The notes: generated by a model from the sequence alone, not told the origin. Positions 48,733 through 60,299 are shown, counted from the stretch's first letter. The stretch: DNA of 64,000 nucleotides from Amycolatopsis sp. WAC 01376 (GCF_003947415.1 NZ_QHKL01000001.1:496001-560000); one strand, 5' to 3'. Numbers and translations are program-made.

Positions 48733-49958
48733 TCCGCCCCGTAGTCAACCCCGAGCTCCTCGATTCGCTCGACCTCGCCGACCCGGTGCTGCACGCCGAG
48801 AACGAACTCTCCGAGGTTTGGCGCCGTCTCCGCGAAGACCGGCCCCACTACTGGCATCCGGCGAAGGACGACCGCCCCGGCTTCTGGGTCTTCAGCCGCT
48901 ACTCCGACACGATGGCGATCTACCGCGACAAGGAGCACTTCACCACCGAGGGCGGCAACATGCTGTCGACCCTGCTCACCGGCGGGGACTCCGCGTCCGG
49001 CTCGATGCTCGCGATGACCGACGGCGACAAGCACACCCAGCTGCGCAACGTGCTGAACGCGGCCTTCGCCCCCCGCAGGCTCAAGTCGATCCGCGAGGCG
49101 ATCCGGCGGACGATCGACGACCTCATCAAGGCGGCGATCGACAAGGGCGAATGCGATTTCGTCCACGACATCTCCGCGAACATCCCGCTGGGTGCCATCT
49201 GCGGGCTGATGGACGTGCCGGAGGCCGACCGCCGTTATCTGCTCGGACTCACCTCGCAGGCGTTCAGCTCCGACTACGCGGACGCCCCGCCGGAGGAGAG
49301 CTGGCAGGCGAAGAGCGAGATTCTGCTCTACTTCGCCGACCTGGCACAGACCCGGCGCGGCAGCGACTCCGACGACGTGGTCAGCCTGCTGGCCAACTGC
49401 CACGTCGGCGGTCAGCCGCTGAGCGACGCCGACCTGATGTCCAACTGCTACGGGCTGATCATCGGCGGCGACGAGACCGGCCGCCATGCCATCTCCGGCG
49501 GCATCCAGGCGCTGATCGAGCAGCCGGACCAGTGGCGCGCCCTCAAAGAGGGCACCGTCGGCCTAGACACCGCCGCCAACGAGGTCCTGCGCTGGACCGT
49601 TCCCGCGTTGCACAGCGGGCGCAAGGTCACCGGCGACACCACGGTCAACGGGCAGCCGGTCAAAAAGGGCGACATCGTCACCGTCTGGATCTCCTCGGCC
49701 AACCGCGATCCCGAGGTCTTCGCCGACCCGGACCGCCTCCTGCTCGATCGCAAGCCGAACAAGCACCTCACCTTCGCCTTCGGCTCGCATATCTGCCTGG
49801 GGCACACGCTGGCGCGCATCGAGGTGGAGGAGGTGCTCGACGCGCTGCGCACGCTCGTGTCGTCCGCCGAACAGACCGGGCCGGAGCGGTGGATCTACTC
49901 CAACGTCCTGAACGGCATGAGCTACCTGCCGGTCAAGCTGACACCCGAGACGACGTGA
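48729..49958 (+). CDS. Cytochrome P450 acting on a carrier-bound amino acid (NovI-like)
   Basis: A 409-residue P450 whose ATG overlaps the stop of the adenylation/carrier gene, which implies a functional pair. In novobiocin and vancomycin-type pathways such pairs beta-hydroxylate a carrier-bound tyrosine. The I-helix has [17 protein letters not shown], with the acid-alcohol pair intact. ExxR is in EVLRWTVP, and the heme loop is [17 protein letters not shown]. The N-terminus ([19 protein letters not shown]) and the internal [19 protein letters not shown] are typical of soluble actinobacterial enzymes. It is part of a tight operon with the reductase that follows. The exact substrate is inferred from context only. 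Confidence 0.9.
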   Translation: MIRPVVNPELLDSLDLADPVLHAENELSEVWRRLREDRPHYWHPAKDDRPGFWVFSRYSDTMAIYRDKEHFTTEGGNMLSTLLTGGDSASGSMLAMTDGDKHTQLRNVLNAAFAPRRLKSIREAIRRTIDDLIKAAIDKGECDFVHDISANIPLGAICGLMDVPEADRRYLLGLTSQAFSSDYADAPPEESWQAKSEILLYFADLAQTRRGSDSDDVVSLLANCHVGGQPLSDADLMSNCYGLIIGGDETGRHAISGGIQALIEQPDQWRALKEGTVGLDTAANEVLRWTVPALHSGRKVTGDTTVNGQPVKKGDIVTVWISSANRDPEVFADPDRLLLDRKPNKHLTFAFGSHICLGHTLARIEVEEVLDALRTLVSSAEQTGPERWIYSNVLNGMSYLPVKLTPETT

Positions 49959-50704
49959 ACCGCGTCGCCATCGTCACCGGATCGGCAAGGGGCATCGGTG
50001 CCGCGGTGGCCGGACGGCTGCTCGAGGAGGGCATCGATGTCGCCGTCCTCGACATCGACCCGCCTGCCGCGGAACGCGCGGTCGCCACCCTCGACCGGGC
50101 GGGCGGCCGCGCGACGGCCGTCGCGGTCGACGTGAGCGACCCCGACTCGGTCCGCAAGGCGGTCGACGAGGTCGCCGACCGGCTCGGGCCGCCCGGCATC
50201 CTGGTCAACAACGCCGGTGTCACCAGGGACAGCCTGGTTTTCTCGCTCTCGCCCGCCGACTGGGACCTGGTCATCAACGTGAACCTGCGCGGCACGTTCC
50301 TGATGACGCAAGCGGTCACCGAACATATGGCCAAACTCGGCTGGGGCCGCGTGGTGAACCTGTCGAGCATCGCCGCGGTCGGCAACGCCGGGCAGGCCAA
50401 CTACTCGGCGGCGAAGGCCGGGATCGAGGGCCTGACCAAGACGCTGGCCATGGAACTCGGTCCGCTGAACGTCACCGTCAACGCCGTGGCGCCCGGCTAC
50501 GTGGCCACCGAGATGACCGCGGCACTGGCCGCGAAGACCGGCCATACGGCCGAGGAGCACCAGGCGCGGGTCGCCGCGACGATTCCGCTGCGCCGGGTCG
50601 GTCATCCGAACGACATCGCCCACCTGGTCGCCTTCCTGGTGAGCGACCACGCGTCGTTCGTGTCCGGCCAGATCATCCACGTCGCCGGTGGGCCGGTCTG
50701 CTGA
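49955..50704 (+). CDS. Short-chain dehydrogenase/reductase (FabG-like, NovJ/K-like role)
   Basis: A classical SDR, 249 residues from a GTG that overlaps the P450 stop (GTGA). It has the NADP-binding motif VTGSARGIGAAVA, NNAGVT, and a catalytic triad in LSSIAAVGNAGQANYSAAKAG (Ser, Tyr, Lys), then PGYVATEMT. By sequence alone it is a 3-oxoacyl-ACP reductase. NovJ and NovK, which oxidise beta-hydroxytyrosyl-carrier to the beta-keto form in aminocoumarin synthesis, belong to the same family. Position directly after the adenylation/carrier and P450 genes makes the NovJ/K-like role the best guess. A simple reductase of a beta-keto intermediate is the alternative. Confidence 0.9.
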   Translation: MNRVAIVTGSARGIGAAVAGRLLEEGIDVAVLDIDPPAAERAVATLDRAGGRATAVAVDVSDPDSVRKAVDEVADRLGPPGILVNNAGVTRDSLVFSLSPADWDLVINVNLRGTFLMTQAVTEHMAKLGWGRVVNLSSIAAVGNAGQANYSAAKAGIEGLTKTLAMELGPLNVTVNAVAPGYVATEMTAALAAKTGHTAEEHQARVAATIPLRRVGHPNDIAHLVAFLVSDHASFVSGQIIHVAGGPVC

Positions 50705-50742
50705 CCAGCGTGCCCGCCTCGCATCCGGAAGGAACTCCTCCT

Positions 50743-51183
50743 GTGAAAACCGTGCTCCTGCTCAACGGGCCCAATCTCGGGATACTCGGAGACCGCGAAC
50801 CGGAGATCTACGGCTACGACACCCTCGACGACATCGCGAAATTCGTCGCCGACGAAGTGGCCGAGGCCGGCTGGCAGGTCGTCCCGGTTCAGGACGACCA
50901 CGAAGGCGGCCTGGTCCAGGCGGTGCACGCGCACCGCAAGTCGACCATCGGCGCGATCGTCAACCCCGGCGCGCTCATGATGGCCGGGTGGAGCCTGCGC
51001 GACGCGCTCGCCGCCTATCCCGCACCGTGGATCGAGGTGCATCTGAGCAACGTCTGGGCTCGTGAGAGCTTCCGCCACGAATCGATACTGGCCCCACTGG
51101 CCAGCGGAGTCGTCGTGGGTCTCGGCGCGTTCGGCTACCGCCTGGCCGCCAGGGCGCTGCTGCAGCTGTGCGGCCCCGAATGA
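50743..51183 (+). CDS. rifJ: RifJ-like aminodehydroquinate dehydratase (type II DHQase)
   Basis: A 146-residue type II dehydroquinase. In ansamycin clusters this enzyme dehydrates 5-amino-5-deoxy-3-dehydroquinate to aminodehydroshikimate, the substrate of AHBA synthase. The substrate loop is LNGPNLGILGDREPEIYG with the catalytic Tyr, and the C-terminal block is IEVHLSNVWARESFRHES. Differences from housekeeping enzymes: NPGALMMAGWSLRDAL where NPGAYTHTS is usual, and W for H in SNVHARE. They may reflect the amino substrate. The GTG at 50743 follows GGAAGGAAC by about 8 nt; an earlier in-frame GTG at 50710 is unlikely. It continues the aminocoumarin-like operon, linking the two pathways transcriptionally. 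Confidence 0.92.
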   Translation: MKTVLLLNGPNLGILGDREPEIYGYDTLDDIAKFVADEVAEAGWQVVPVQDDHEGGLVQAVHAHRKSTIGAIVNPGALMMAGWSLRDALAAYPAPWIEVHLSNVWARESFRHESILAPLASGVVVGLGAFGYRLAARALLQLCGPE

Positions 51184-51245
51184 ACCACCAGGTCGTCACC
51201 AGCGGTCCGGAGCACTCACGACAGGACACCAGGGAGACACCCACG

Positions 51246-52014
51246 ATGCCGGAGACATCGGCGCGATTCCAGACGTGGCTGCGCCGCTTCAGCCCGCCAG
51301 GCGAAGCGACGTCCACCCTGGTCTGCCTTCCCCACGCGGGCGGATCGGCCAGTTTCTTCTTCGCGCTCGCTCGAGCGCTGGCCCCGGAGATCGACGTACT
51401 GGCGGTTCAGTACCCGGGGCGGCAGGACCGCCGTCACGAGCCGAATATCGACAACCTCCCGGAACTGGCCGACCGGATCGTCGACGCGGTGCGACTCGTG
51501 GACGATCGGCCGTTGGCCCTCTTCGGGCACAGTATGGGCACGCTGCTGGCGTACGAGGTCGCCCTGCGGCTCGCCGCCGCCGGGTCGCCGACGCCGACCC
51601 ACCTGTTCGCCTCGGGGCGCCGGGCGCCGTCCCGGCATCGGAACGACCGGTTGCACCTGTCCTCGGACGACGACCTGCTCGCCCACATCCGGCGACTCGG
51701 CGGTCCCGGTTCGGCGATGCTCGACGACCCGGAGATCCGGGCCATGGTCCTTCCCCTCCTCCGCAACGACTACCACGCGGTGGAGACCTACCGGCACGAT
51801 CCGTCCGCCGTCCTCGACTGCCCGATCACCGTGCTCACCGGCGATCGCGACGCGCTGGTGACCATGGACGAGGCACACGCGTGGGCCCGGCACACGACCG
51901 GCCCCACCGAGGTCGTGACGCTGCCCGGCGGTCACTTTTACCTGGCCGACCGGACCGAGGAGGTCGTAGCGCTCCTTCGACGGCGACTCTCGGCCATCAC
52001 CGTGGACAAGACGC

Positions 52015-52019
<5 letters not shown>
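51246..52019 (+). CDS. Type II thioesterase (RifR-like)
   Basis: A 257-residue alpha/beta-hydrolase of the external thioesterase class, which removes aberrant acyl groups from PKS and NRPS carrier domains. Marks are the oxyanion region CLPHAGGSASFF, the nucleophile in LFGHSMGTLLAYE, the Asp in ITVLTGDRDALVT and the His in LPGGHFYL. The ATG at 51246 has GGGAG about 12 nt upstream. It is the last gene of the rightward operon. It is unlikely to be the chain-releasing enzyme by itself, since ansamycins need an amide synthase for macrolactamisation. Confidence 0.92.
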
Positions 52020-54309
<2,290 letters not shown>

Positions 54310-54604
54310 GTCATCCCCTTAGGCCGCCGCGTAACGGGTTCCGCCCACCGCCTGATCAGTTTTGCCGCAGCCGCTCCGCGCAACCATCACCAACGTGAAT
54401 AGTTCGGCCGGGCGGTGTCACACAAGCCGGCGGCTACCTCGAAAATGAACCCTCGGAGCACTGATCAGAACCAGAGCGGCCCGGCTGTCCGAAGAAGCTC
54501 GACTTCCCCATGGCGGCAACAAAACCTGGGTACTGCCGAACGCGATGCCGGGGGCGGTCGAAGACCGTCGACTGTCCTGCTTTCGCAGGTCGGAAGCATG
54601 CTGG

Positions 54605-54680
54605 TGGTGGGCCGCCTGGGGCTCGAACCCAGAACCTACGGATTAAAAGTCCGCAGCTCTACCAATTGAGCTAACGGCCC
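54605..54680 (-). tRNA. tRNA-Lys (anticodon UUU)
   Basis: The minus strand folds as a 76-nt tRNA with an encoded CCA end. The acceptor stem is GGGCCGT / GCGGCCC, the D arm has AGCTCAATTGGTAGAGC, the anticodon loop CTTTTAA gives anticodon UUU, and the T arm contains GGTTCGAGCC. The tRNA marks the change from cluster genes to ordinary chromosomal genes. Confidence 0.96.
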
Positions 54681-54779
54681 GTGCGGCTGAGTCTAGTAGA
54701 CCGCCGCCGACCACCAGGATGGCGGGGCCGCCGCCGGAGCGCCACGGAATTGTCGGGGGTCTCTGCCAAGGTCGGGGGC

Positions 54780-55319
54780 ATGGACACGATCCCTGACGAG
54801 AACTACTCGGCCACGTGGGAGGGCGAGCGTTCGGAGCCTCCGCGGGTGGCGAGTGAGCGCGAGATCTTGACGTCCACGCTCGACTGGCATCGTCGTACGT
54901 TCGAGCTGAAGTGCCAGGGTCTGACGCCGGAGCAGCTGGCTCTGCGGGCGATAGAGCCGTCGGGGTTGTCGCTGCACGGGCTGCTCAGGCACCTCACGGG
55001 CACCGAGCGCTGGTGGTTCCGCCTGCAGTTCGCGGGTGAGGACGTCCCGATGCTCTATTACTCCGACGAGTGGCCGGAGCAGGACTTCGAGGACACGGGT
55101 GGCGACGTCGAGGCCGCGTGGGCGGCTTGGCGTGAGGAGTGTGCGCGGTCGCGGGAGATCGTGGCGGCCGCTTCGCTCGAGGACACGGGCAAGAGCCGCC
55201 GTGACGGGGAGCCGTTCTCGCTGCGGTGGCTGCTGACGCATCACATCGCCGAGTACGCGCGCCACGCCGGGCACGCGGACCTGCTGCGCGAGCGCATCGA
55301 CGGGAGGACGGGCCACTGA
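54780..55319 (+). CDS. DinB-family protein (DUF664)
   Basis: A 179-residue four-helix-bundle protein of the DinB/mycothiol-dependent enzyme superfamily. Typical features are the first helix with LDWHRRTFELKCQGLTPEQL, the metal-ligand His in SLHGLLRHLTGTERWWF, and the C-terminal HHIAEYARHAGHADLLRERI containing the other metal ligands. Members transfer or use thiols, or have unknown roles. The ATG at 54780 was chosen over an upstream in-frame start at 54681 that would begin at the tRNA edge. It is separated from the next gene by 25 nt. It is not expected to be part of the biosynthetic cluster. Confidence 0.85.
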   Translation: MDTIPDENYSATWEGERSEPPRVASEREILTSTLDWHRRTFELKCQGLTPEQLALRAIEPSGLSLHGLLRHLTGTERWWFRLQFAGEDVPMLYYSDEWPEQDFEDTGGDVEAAWAAWREECARSREIVAAASLEDTGKSRRDGEPFSLRWLLTHHIAEYARHAGHADLLRERIDGRTGH

Positions 55320-55344
55320 GACCTTGAAATGCGATGCTGGGGCG

Positions 55345-56718
55345 ATGAACGCCGATCCCGACTCCGGCCTCTTGTCCCCGGTCCGCGCCGGCACGCCCGC
55401 CGAGGCGGCGACGGGTGATCTCGCCTGGGTGCGGGCCCTTCTGGACACGGAGGCGGCGCTCGCCAGGGCGCAGGCCAGCACGGGGCTGATTCCGCAGGCC
55501 GCCGCGGAGGCGATCACCAAGGCTGCCGCGTCGGTCGAGATCGACGTGGTCGCGTTGGCGAGGGCGGCTCGTGAGACGGCGAACCCGGTCGTGGGGCTGA
55601 TCAAGGAGCTGACCGAGGCGGCCGGGACGGAGTACGTGCATCGCGGCTCCACCAGCCAGGACATCTTCGACACCGCGATGATGCTGGTCGCCGCGCGGAC
55701 CCGGGCGCTCATCACCGCGGATCTCGAGACGACGGCGAACGCGCTGGCGGATCTCGCCCGCGCGCATCGCGACACGATCATGGCCGGGCGCACTCTCACC
55801 GCCCACGCGGTCCCGACCACGTTCGGGCTCAAGGCGGCGGGCTGGCGTCAGCTGACCCTCGACGCGCTCGACAGGCTGAACCGCGTCGTCCTGCCGGTCT
55901 CGCTCGGGGGCGCGGCGGGCACGAGAGCCGCGTACGCCGAGTACGCGCGGCTCGTCGAGCTGCCCGACGGCTATCCGCAGCGGCTTCAGACGGCGTTCGC
56001 CGAGGAGACCGGCCTCGCCGAGACCACGCTTCCCTGGCACACCCTCCGCACCCCGACCGCCGACCTCGCGGCCGCTCTCTCGTTCACCGCCGCCGCGCTC
56101 GGGAAGATCGCGATCGACGTCCAGTTCCTGACGCGCACCGAGGTCGGGGAGGTCACCGAACCCGCGGGCGAGGGCCGTGGCGGTTCGTCGGCGATGCCGC
56201 ACAAACGCAATCCGGTGCTCGCGACGCTGATCCGTTCGGCCGCGTTGCAGGTCCCGGTGCTGGCCACCGGCGTCACCCAGGCCCTGCTCTCCGAGGACGA
56301 ACGGTCCGCGGGCGCGTGGCACGCCGAGTGGCAGTTGCTGCGCGAGTGCCTGCGCCTGACCGGCGGCGCCGCGCATACGGCGGCCGAGCTCGCCCGCGGG
56401 CTGGTCGTCAACGACGAACGCATGCGCGAGAACCTCGGCTTCACGCACGGCCAGATCGTTTCCGAGCGGCTTTCGACCGTGCTCGCCCCGCTGCTCGGCA
56501 AGGCGCGGGCCAAGGAGGTCCTCGGTCAAGCGTCCAAGCTCGCGTTGGAGCAGGACCGGGCTCTCGGCGACGTACTTTCCGACCTGCCGGAGATAACCGG
56601 AGTGCTCTCCGCGGAATCCCTCGCCGACCTGCTGGATCCCGCGAACTACACCGGTTCGGCCGGGGTGCTCACGGACGCCGCGCTGGAGGCCCGCGAAGAA
56701 AATCCGCGAACTCCTTGA
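55345..56718 (+). CDS. pcaB: 3-carboxy-cis,cis-muconate cycloisomerase-like lyase
   Basis: A 457-residue member of the fumarase/aspartase superfamily, PcaB branch, which lactonises carboxymuconate in protocatechuate degradation. The superfamily signature is GGSSAMPHKRNPV; other conserved blocks are HRGSTSQDIFDTAMML and GRTLTAHAVPTTFGLKAAGW. The ATG at 55345 was chosen; the upstream start at 55324 lacks a ribosome-binding site. The other protocatechuate genes are not adjacent here, so the pathway role is inferred from family alone. Adenylosuccinate lyase is the nearest alternative but the PcaB-type motif spacing fits better. Confidence 0.85.
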   Translation: MNADPDSGLLSPVRAGTPAEAATGDLAWVRALLDTEAALARAQASTGLIPQAAAEAITKAAASVEIDVVALARAARETANPVVGLIKELTEAAGTEYVHRGSTSQDIFDTAMMLVAARTRALITADLETTANALADLARAHRDTIMAGRTLTAHAVPTTFGLKAAGWRQLTLDALDRLNRVVLPVSLGGAAGTRAAYAEYARLVELPDGYPQRLQTAFAEETGLAETTLPWHTLRTPTADLAAALSFTAAALGKIAIDVQFLTRTEVGEVTEPAGEGRGGSSAMPHKRNPVLATLIRSAALQVPVLATGVTQALLSEDERSAGAWHAEWQLLRECLRLTGGAAHTAAELARGLVVNDERMRENLGFTHGQIVSERLSTVLAPLLGKARAKEVLGQASKLALEQDRALGDVLSDLPEITGVLSAESLADLLDPANYTGSAGVLTDAALEAREENPRTP

Positions 56719-56800
56719 ACCGGTCCCGCGAGGGCTCCGTGTAGGGGGTACAAGCTCACCGCGCCAAGCCGCGGAACCCCTACGAACAAGGAGAAATCCC

Positions 56801-57799
56801 ATGCTTCGCAAGCGTTTCGTCGTCGCAGCGGCGTCCGCGGCCGTGGGCCTGGTGGCGCTGTCGGCCTGCTCCGACGGCACCGAGACGGCGGCGCCCGCGG
56901 TCGCTCCCGCCGCCGCGGTGGCCGGGGCAGGCGGGAACGCCCCGGCGGCCAAGGGCGAGACCAAGGTGGCCGTGGCCGAAGCCGGGAACCTCGGCCAGGT
57001 GCTCGTCGACAAGGACGGGTTCACGTTGTACCGCTTCGACAAGGACAGTGCGAAGCCGCCGAAGTCCACTTGCGACGGTGACTGCGCGAAGGCATGGCCA
57101 CCGGTGCTCGCCGAGGGCGAGGTCCAGATCGAAGGCGTGGATCAGGCTTTGGTCGGCGAGCTGACCCGCGCCGACGGCCGCAAGCAGGTGACCGTCGGTG
57201 GCTGGGCGCTTTACCGCTACGCCAAGGACGCCAAGGCGGGCGAGGCCAAGGGGCAGGGCGTCGGAAGCACCTGGTACGCCGCGAACGTCAAGGGCGGCAA
57301 GGCGGGCCAGGCGGCGAAGGAGGCCGAGGCGGCTCCGGCCGAGAAGAAGGCGGAGCAGAACGCGGACGGCGCCACGAAGCTGGTCGCGAGCAACGTCGAC
57401 GGCATCGGACCGGCCATTGTGGACCAGGAGGGTTTCACCCTCTACATGTTCACCAAGGACAAGAAGAACAAGCAGCCGACCTGCAACGGTGACTGCGCGA
57501 AGGCCTGGCCGCCGGTGCTCGCCGAGGGCGACGTCCAGCTCGAAGGCATCGACCAGAAGCTGCTCGGCACGGTGAAGCGCGCGGACGGCACCACGCAGGT
57601 CACCGTCGGCGGATGGGCCGTCTACCGCTACGCCAAGGACGCGAACGCCGGCGAGGCGAACGGTCACGGCGTCGGCGGCACCTGGTTCGTCATCGAGCCC
57701 GCGGGCTGCAAGAGCACCGCGCCGGTGAAGAACAAGGCGGCACAGAGCGGGAACGCCTCCGAGAAGAAGGAAGACGCTCCCGCCCAGTCCGGTTACTGA
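56801..57799 (+). CDS. Secreted lipoprotein with two COG4315-type repeats
   Basis: A 332-residue lipoprotein. The signal peptide MLRKRFVVAAASAAVGLVAL ends in the lipobox LSAC, so Cys24 should be lipidated and anchored to the outer face of the membrane. Two tandem domains follow, each with DKDGFTLYRF or DQEGFTLYMF, then CDGDCAKAWPPV or CNGDCAKAWPPV, LAEGEVQ and VTVGGWALYRYAKDA. These match the conserved lipoprotein family with a paired-Cys motif (COG4315). A lysine/alanine-rich linker (about 165-195) separates them. Function of the family is not established. GGAG precedes the ATG. The 82-nt upstream gap holds its promoter. Confidence 0.87.
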   Translation: MLRKRFVVAAASAAVGLVALSACSDGTETAAPAVAPAAAVAGAGGNAPAAKGETKVAVAEAGNLGQVLVDKDGFTLYRFDKDSAKPPKSTCDGDCAKAWPPVLAEGEVQIEGVDQALVGELTRADGRKQVTVGGWALYRYAKDAKAGEAKGQGVGSTWYAANVKGGKAGQAAKEAEAAPAEKKAEQNADGATKLVASNVDGIGPAIVDQEGFTLYMFTKDKKNKQPTCNGDCAKAWPPVLAEGDVQLEGIDQKLLGTVKRADGTTQVTVGGWAVYRYAKDANAGEANGHGVGGTWFVIEPAGCKSTAPVKNKAAQSGNASEKKEDAPAQSGY

Positions 57800-57802
57800 G
57801 AC

Positions 57803-58399
57803 CTAGTGGGCGAGGCCCGGTGGCCGCTCTTCACGAGCGGCGGCCGGGCCTTTCTCATGCTTCGGCCGTCGCGGATCGTCGTGGACGGGCTGGACGACGG
57901 TGGCGCTGTCCGCCCGGTCCGTCACCACTGTTTCGTCCTCGTCCTCCGGCAGCAGCACCTTGTGCCGCGCGGGCAGGAACGCGATCACCAGCCCGAGTGC
58001 GGCGAGGCCGAGGTGCAGCCAGTTGTCCGGCCCGTTGAGGTTGAACGGGTTCCCCGCCTGTGACACCGGGTTCGTGGAAACGGTCCCGGCGATCATGAGG
58101 CCCCAGACGAACAGCGCCCCGAAGGCGACGAACGTCAGGAAACCGAAGGCCCGGGACCGGCCCGAGCCGAAGGTCAGCAGCAGACCGATCGCGCCCAGCA
58201 GGACGAACCCGAGGTTGTAGAGCGGGTTCACCGAGAATCCGAGAACGGTCGCGTCGTGACGACCGGCGAAATCGGCGAACCCGGTCCTGGTGAAGCCCAC
58301 GATCCCGAACACCAGGAATGCCAGGCTCGCCAGGCCGGCGAGGACCTGGGCGGGTTGGAGTCCCGCCGTTCGGATCCGAGCGCGTTGTGCACGTGCCAT
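57803..58399 (-). CDS. DUF4383 membrane protein
   Basis: A 198-residue integral membrane protein with four predicted transmembrane helices: AGLASLAFLVFGIVGF, NLGFVLLGAIGLLLTFG, FLTFVAFGALFVWGLMIAG and LHLGLAALGLVIAFLPA. The pattern PVSQAGNPFNLNGPDNWLHL is typical of actinobacterial DUF4383 proteins of unknown function. The C-terminal tail (about 150-198) is charged and cytosolic by inference. The start at 58399 removes a non-homologous upstream extension. It is convergent with the lipoprotein gene; the stops are 3 nt apart. Confidence 0.85.
   Translation of the reverse strand: MARAQRARIRTAGLQPAQVLAGLASLAFLVFGIVGFTRTGFADFAGRHDATVLGFSVNPLYNLGFVLLGAIGLLLTFGSGRSRAFGFLTFVAFGALFVWGLMIAGTVSTNPVSQAGNPFNLNGPDNWLHLGLAALGLVIAFLPARHKVLLPEDEDETVVTDRADSATVVQPVHDDPRRPKHEKGPAAAREERPPGLAH
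57813..57851. terminator. Hairpin at a convergent gene end
   Basis: AGGCCCGGTGGCCGCTC and GAGCGGCGGCCGGGCCT pair with two mismatches around TTCAC, and TTT follows on the plus strand. It lies just past the lipoprotein stop and inside the last codons of the DUF4383 gene, consistent with termination of the lipoprotein transcript. Confidence 0.6.
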
Positions 58400-58505
58400 T
58401 GCTCCGCCTCCCAGCGTTGGCGAACTGAATGGAGCCCGGATACCCCGAGGCCCTCCCGGGCAAACCGAGGCGGCCGAATGGCCTAGCCGTGAACACGAAT
58501 GGGTG

Positions 58506-59414
58506 ATGCGGGCAAGAACTTGTGTGGGCAAAGCAAGCGGGGTCTTCCTCTTGGTGGGGCTGTGCCTGGGTGCGATCGTCGCGATGACGCTGGTTCCGCC
58601 GTCGCGTTCCGGCCCGGCGGCGATCGCGGCGTCGAGGGCCGCGGTGCTGACGATCGAGGCCGAACCGGTGCCGGTCGAATCCCCGCCCCCGTCCTCCTCG
58701 GCGGCGCCGGGGCCACCGCCGAAGACCGTCGACATTCAGGCCCTGGCGGACCTCGTCCCCGGCGGGCAGGTGAGCGTGGTCGTCTACGACCGCACGGCGA
58801 AGAAAACAGCGGTTTCCCTGAAATCCGAGCGTTCCTACACCTCGGCGTCGCTCGTGAAGCTCCTCATCGCGCTGGAAGCGCTTCAAGCGGGCACACCGGC
58901 GAGCACCGTGCAGCGGATGCTCTCGGCCAGCGACGACGACATCGCCAGCAGGCTGTGGTCGGCCCACGGCGGGCCGGTCATCGTCACCCGGTGGGCGGCC
59001 AAGATCGGCCTCGGCGGCACGCGTCCGCCCGAGGATCCCGGCCGCTGGGGTGACACCAGGATCACCGCCGCGGATGTCGTGAAGATCTACCGCTACCTGC
59101 TGGACCAGGCGGGCGCTGGCACGCGGACGACGATCATGCGCGCGTTGAGCGGCGCGACCGAGAGCGGTTCCGACGGGATCCGGCAGTACTTCGGCATCCC
59201 CGACGCCGTCGGCACCCTTCCCTGGTCGATCAAACAGGGCTGGGCGTGCTGCCGCGGTTCCCGGATCCTGCACAGCTCCGGCGTCGTCGGCGAAGAAGAC
59301 CGCTACCTCGTCGCTGTACTGACTTCCCAACCGACGTCCACCACCTATTCCGGCGCCGGAAAGCGGGTGACCGACGTGGTGAAGGCGCTTCTCCCCGCTA
59401 TTGACGACCTGTAA
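58506..59414 (+). CDS. Secreted beta-lactamase-like serine hydrolase
   Basis: A 302-residue exported protein. An N-terminal hydrophobic helix (GVFLLVGLCLGAIVAMTLV) is followed by a Pro/Ser-rich linker (about 50-75) and a catalytic domain of the class A beta-lactamase/DD-peptidase fold. The nucleophile and base are in SASLVKLL (SxxK), the second motif is SASDDDIAS in place of SDN, and the third appears as IKQGWACC in place of KTG. The altered second and third motifs suggest a non-classical penicillin-recognising protein rather than a true beta-lactamase. The ATG at 58506 was chosen as the start nearest the hydrophobic helix. It is divergent from the DUF4383 gene. Confidence 0.8.
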   Translation: MRARTCVGKASGVFLLVGLCLGAIVAMTLVPPSRSGPAAIAASRAAVLTIEAEPVPVESPPPSSSAAPGPPPKTVDIQALADLVPGGQVSVVVYDRTAKKTAVSLKSERSYTSASLVKLLIALEALQAGTPASTVQRMLSASDDDIASRLWSAHGGPVIVTRWAAKIGLGGTRPPEDPGRWGDTRITAADVVKIYRYLLDQAGAGTRTTIMRALSGATESGSDGIRQYFGIPDAVGTLPWSIKQGWACCRGSRILHSSGVVGEEDRYLVAVLTSQPTSTTYSGAGKRVTDVVKALLPAIDDL

Positions 59415-59459
59415 ACAAGGTGGGACAGTGGTCGTACGCCACTCTTCCGGGAGGTCGTC

Positions 59460-60299
59460 ATGAGCACCGAAACCCGTCTGCCCGCCGTGACCCCGCTCGG
59501 CCCGGATTCCGTTGCCTGGCAAGTGACCGGCGACCGGAGGCTACTGCTCGGCGCGGGGACGGCGTTGCTGCTGCAGGTCGCGCATCCGGTGGTCGGCGCG
59601 GGCGTCCACGACCATTCGAACTACACCGAAGATCCGTGGGGCCGTCTCGACCGGACCATCGATTCCTTGCTGTGCCAGGTTTTCGGCGGCCGGGAGGCGA
59701 TCGCGGAGGCCGAGCGGCTCCGCGAGATGCACAAGGCGATCAAGGGCGTCGACCACCACGGCGAGCGCTATCACGCGCTGAACCCCGAGGCCTACTGGTG
59801 GGTGCACGGATCGACGTTCTGGACGACCGTCCGCATGCACGAGGTCTTCGTCCATCCCTTGTCCCGCACGGAAAAACACCGTTTCTACGCGGAATGGCGA
59901 CGGCTGGGCCTGATGCTCGGCCTCCGTGAGCACCACATGCCGGAGGACTTCGAAGGATTCGAGGCCTACTTCGACGACGTCGTCGCGAACCGGCTCGAGG
60001 ACAACCACACGGTCCGAGAGCTGCTCCGCTCGATCACCATGCGAGACACCCCATCGCCGCCTTGGTGGTTCTTGCCGGAGGCCTTGTGGCGGCCCGTCCG
60101 GCCGGCGGGCGGGAACGTGCTGACGCTGTGCGCGATCGGCTTGCTACCTCAGGCTCTTCGCGATCGCTTGAGTCTCAAGTGGACAGACCGCGACGAACGC
60201 GGGCTCCAGCGGCTGGGCGCGGTCACGAGAGCGGCCGGTAACCGGGTTCCCGACCGGCTTCGCTTGTACCCCAAGGCTTATCGCGCCAAGCGCGGCTAG
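59460..60299 (+). CDS. DUF2236 oxygenase (MpaB/latex-clearing-protein type)
   Basis: A 279-residue protein of the MpaB/DUF2236 heme-oxygenase family. The early block LLQVAHPVVGAGVHDHSNY followed by DPWGRLDRT carries a family His, and a second His-containing block is TFWTTVRMHEVFVHP. Relatives include the rubber oxygenase Lcp and mycophenolate pathway MpaB; the substrate of small actinobacterial members is mostly unknown. The ATG follows GGGAGG. It is convergent with the esterase gene, the two stop codons being adjacent. Confidence 0.85.
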   Translation: MSTETRLPAVTPLGPDSVAWQVTGDRRLLLGAGTALLLQVAHPVVGAGVHDHSNYTEDPWGRLDRTIDSLLCQVFGGREAIAEAERLREMHKAIKGVDHHGERYHALNPEAYWWVHGSTFWTTVRMHEVFVHPLSRTEKHRFYAEWRRLGLMLGLREHHMPEDFEGFEAYFDDVVANRLEDNHTVRELLRSITMRDTPSPPWWFLPEALWRPVRPAGGNVLTLCAIGLLPQALRDRLSLKWTDRDERGLQRLGAVTRAAGNRVPDRLRLYPKAYRAKRG

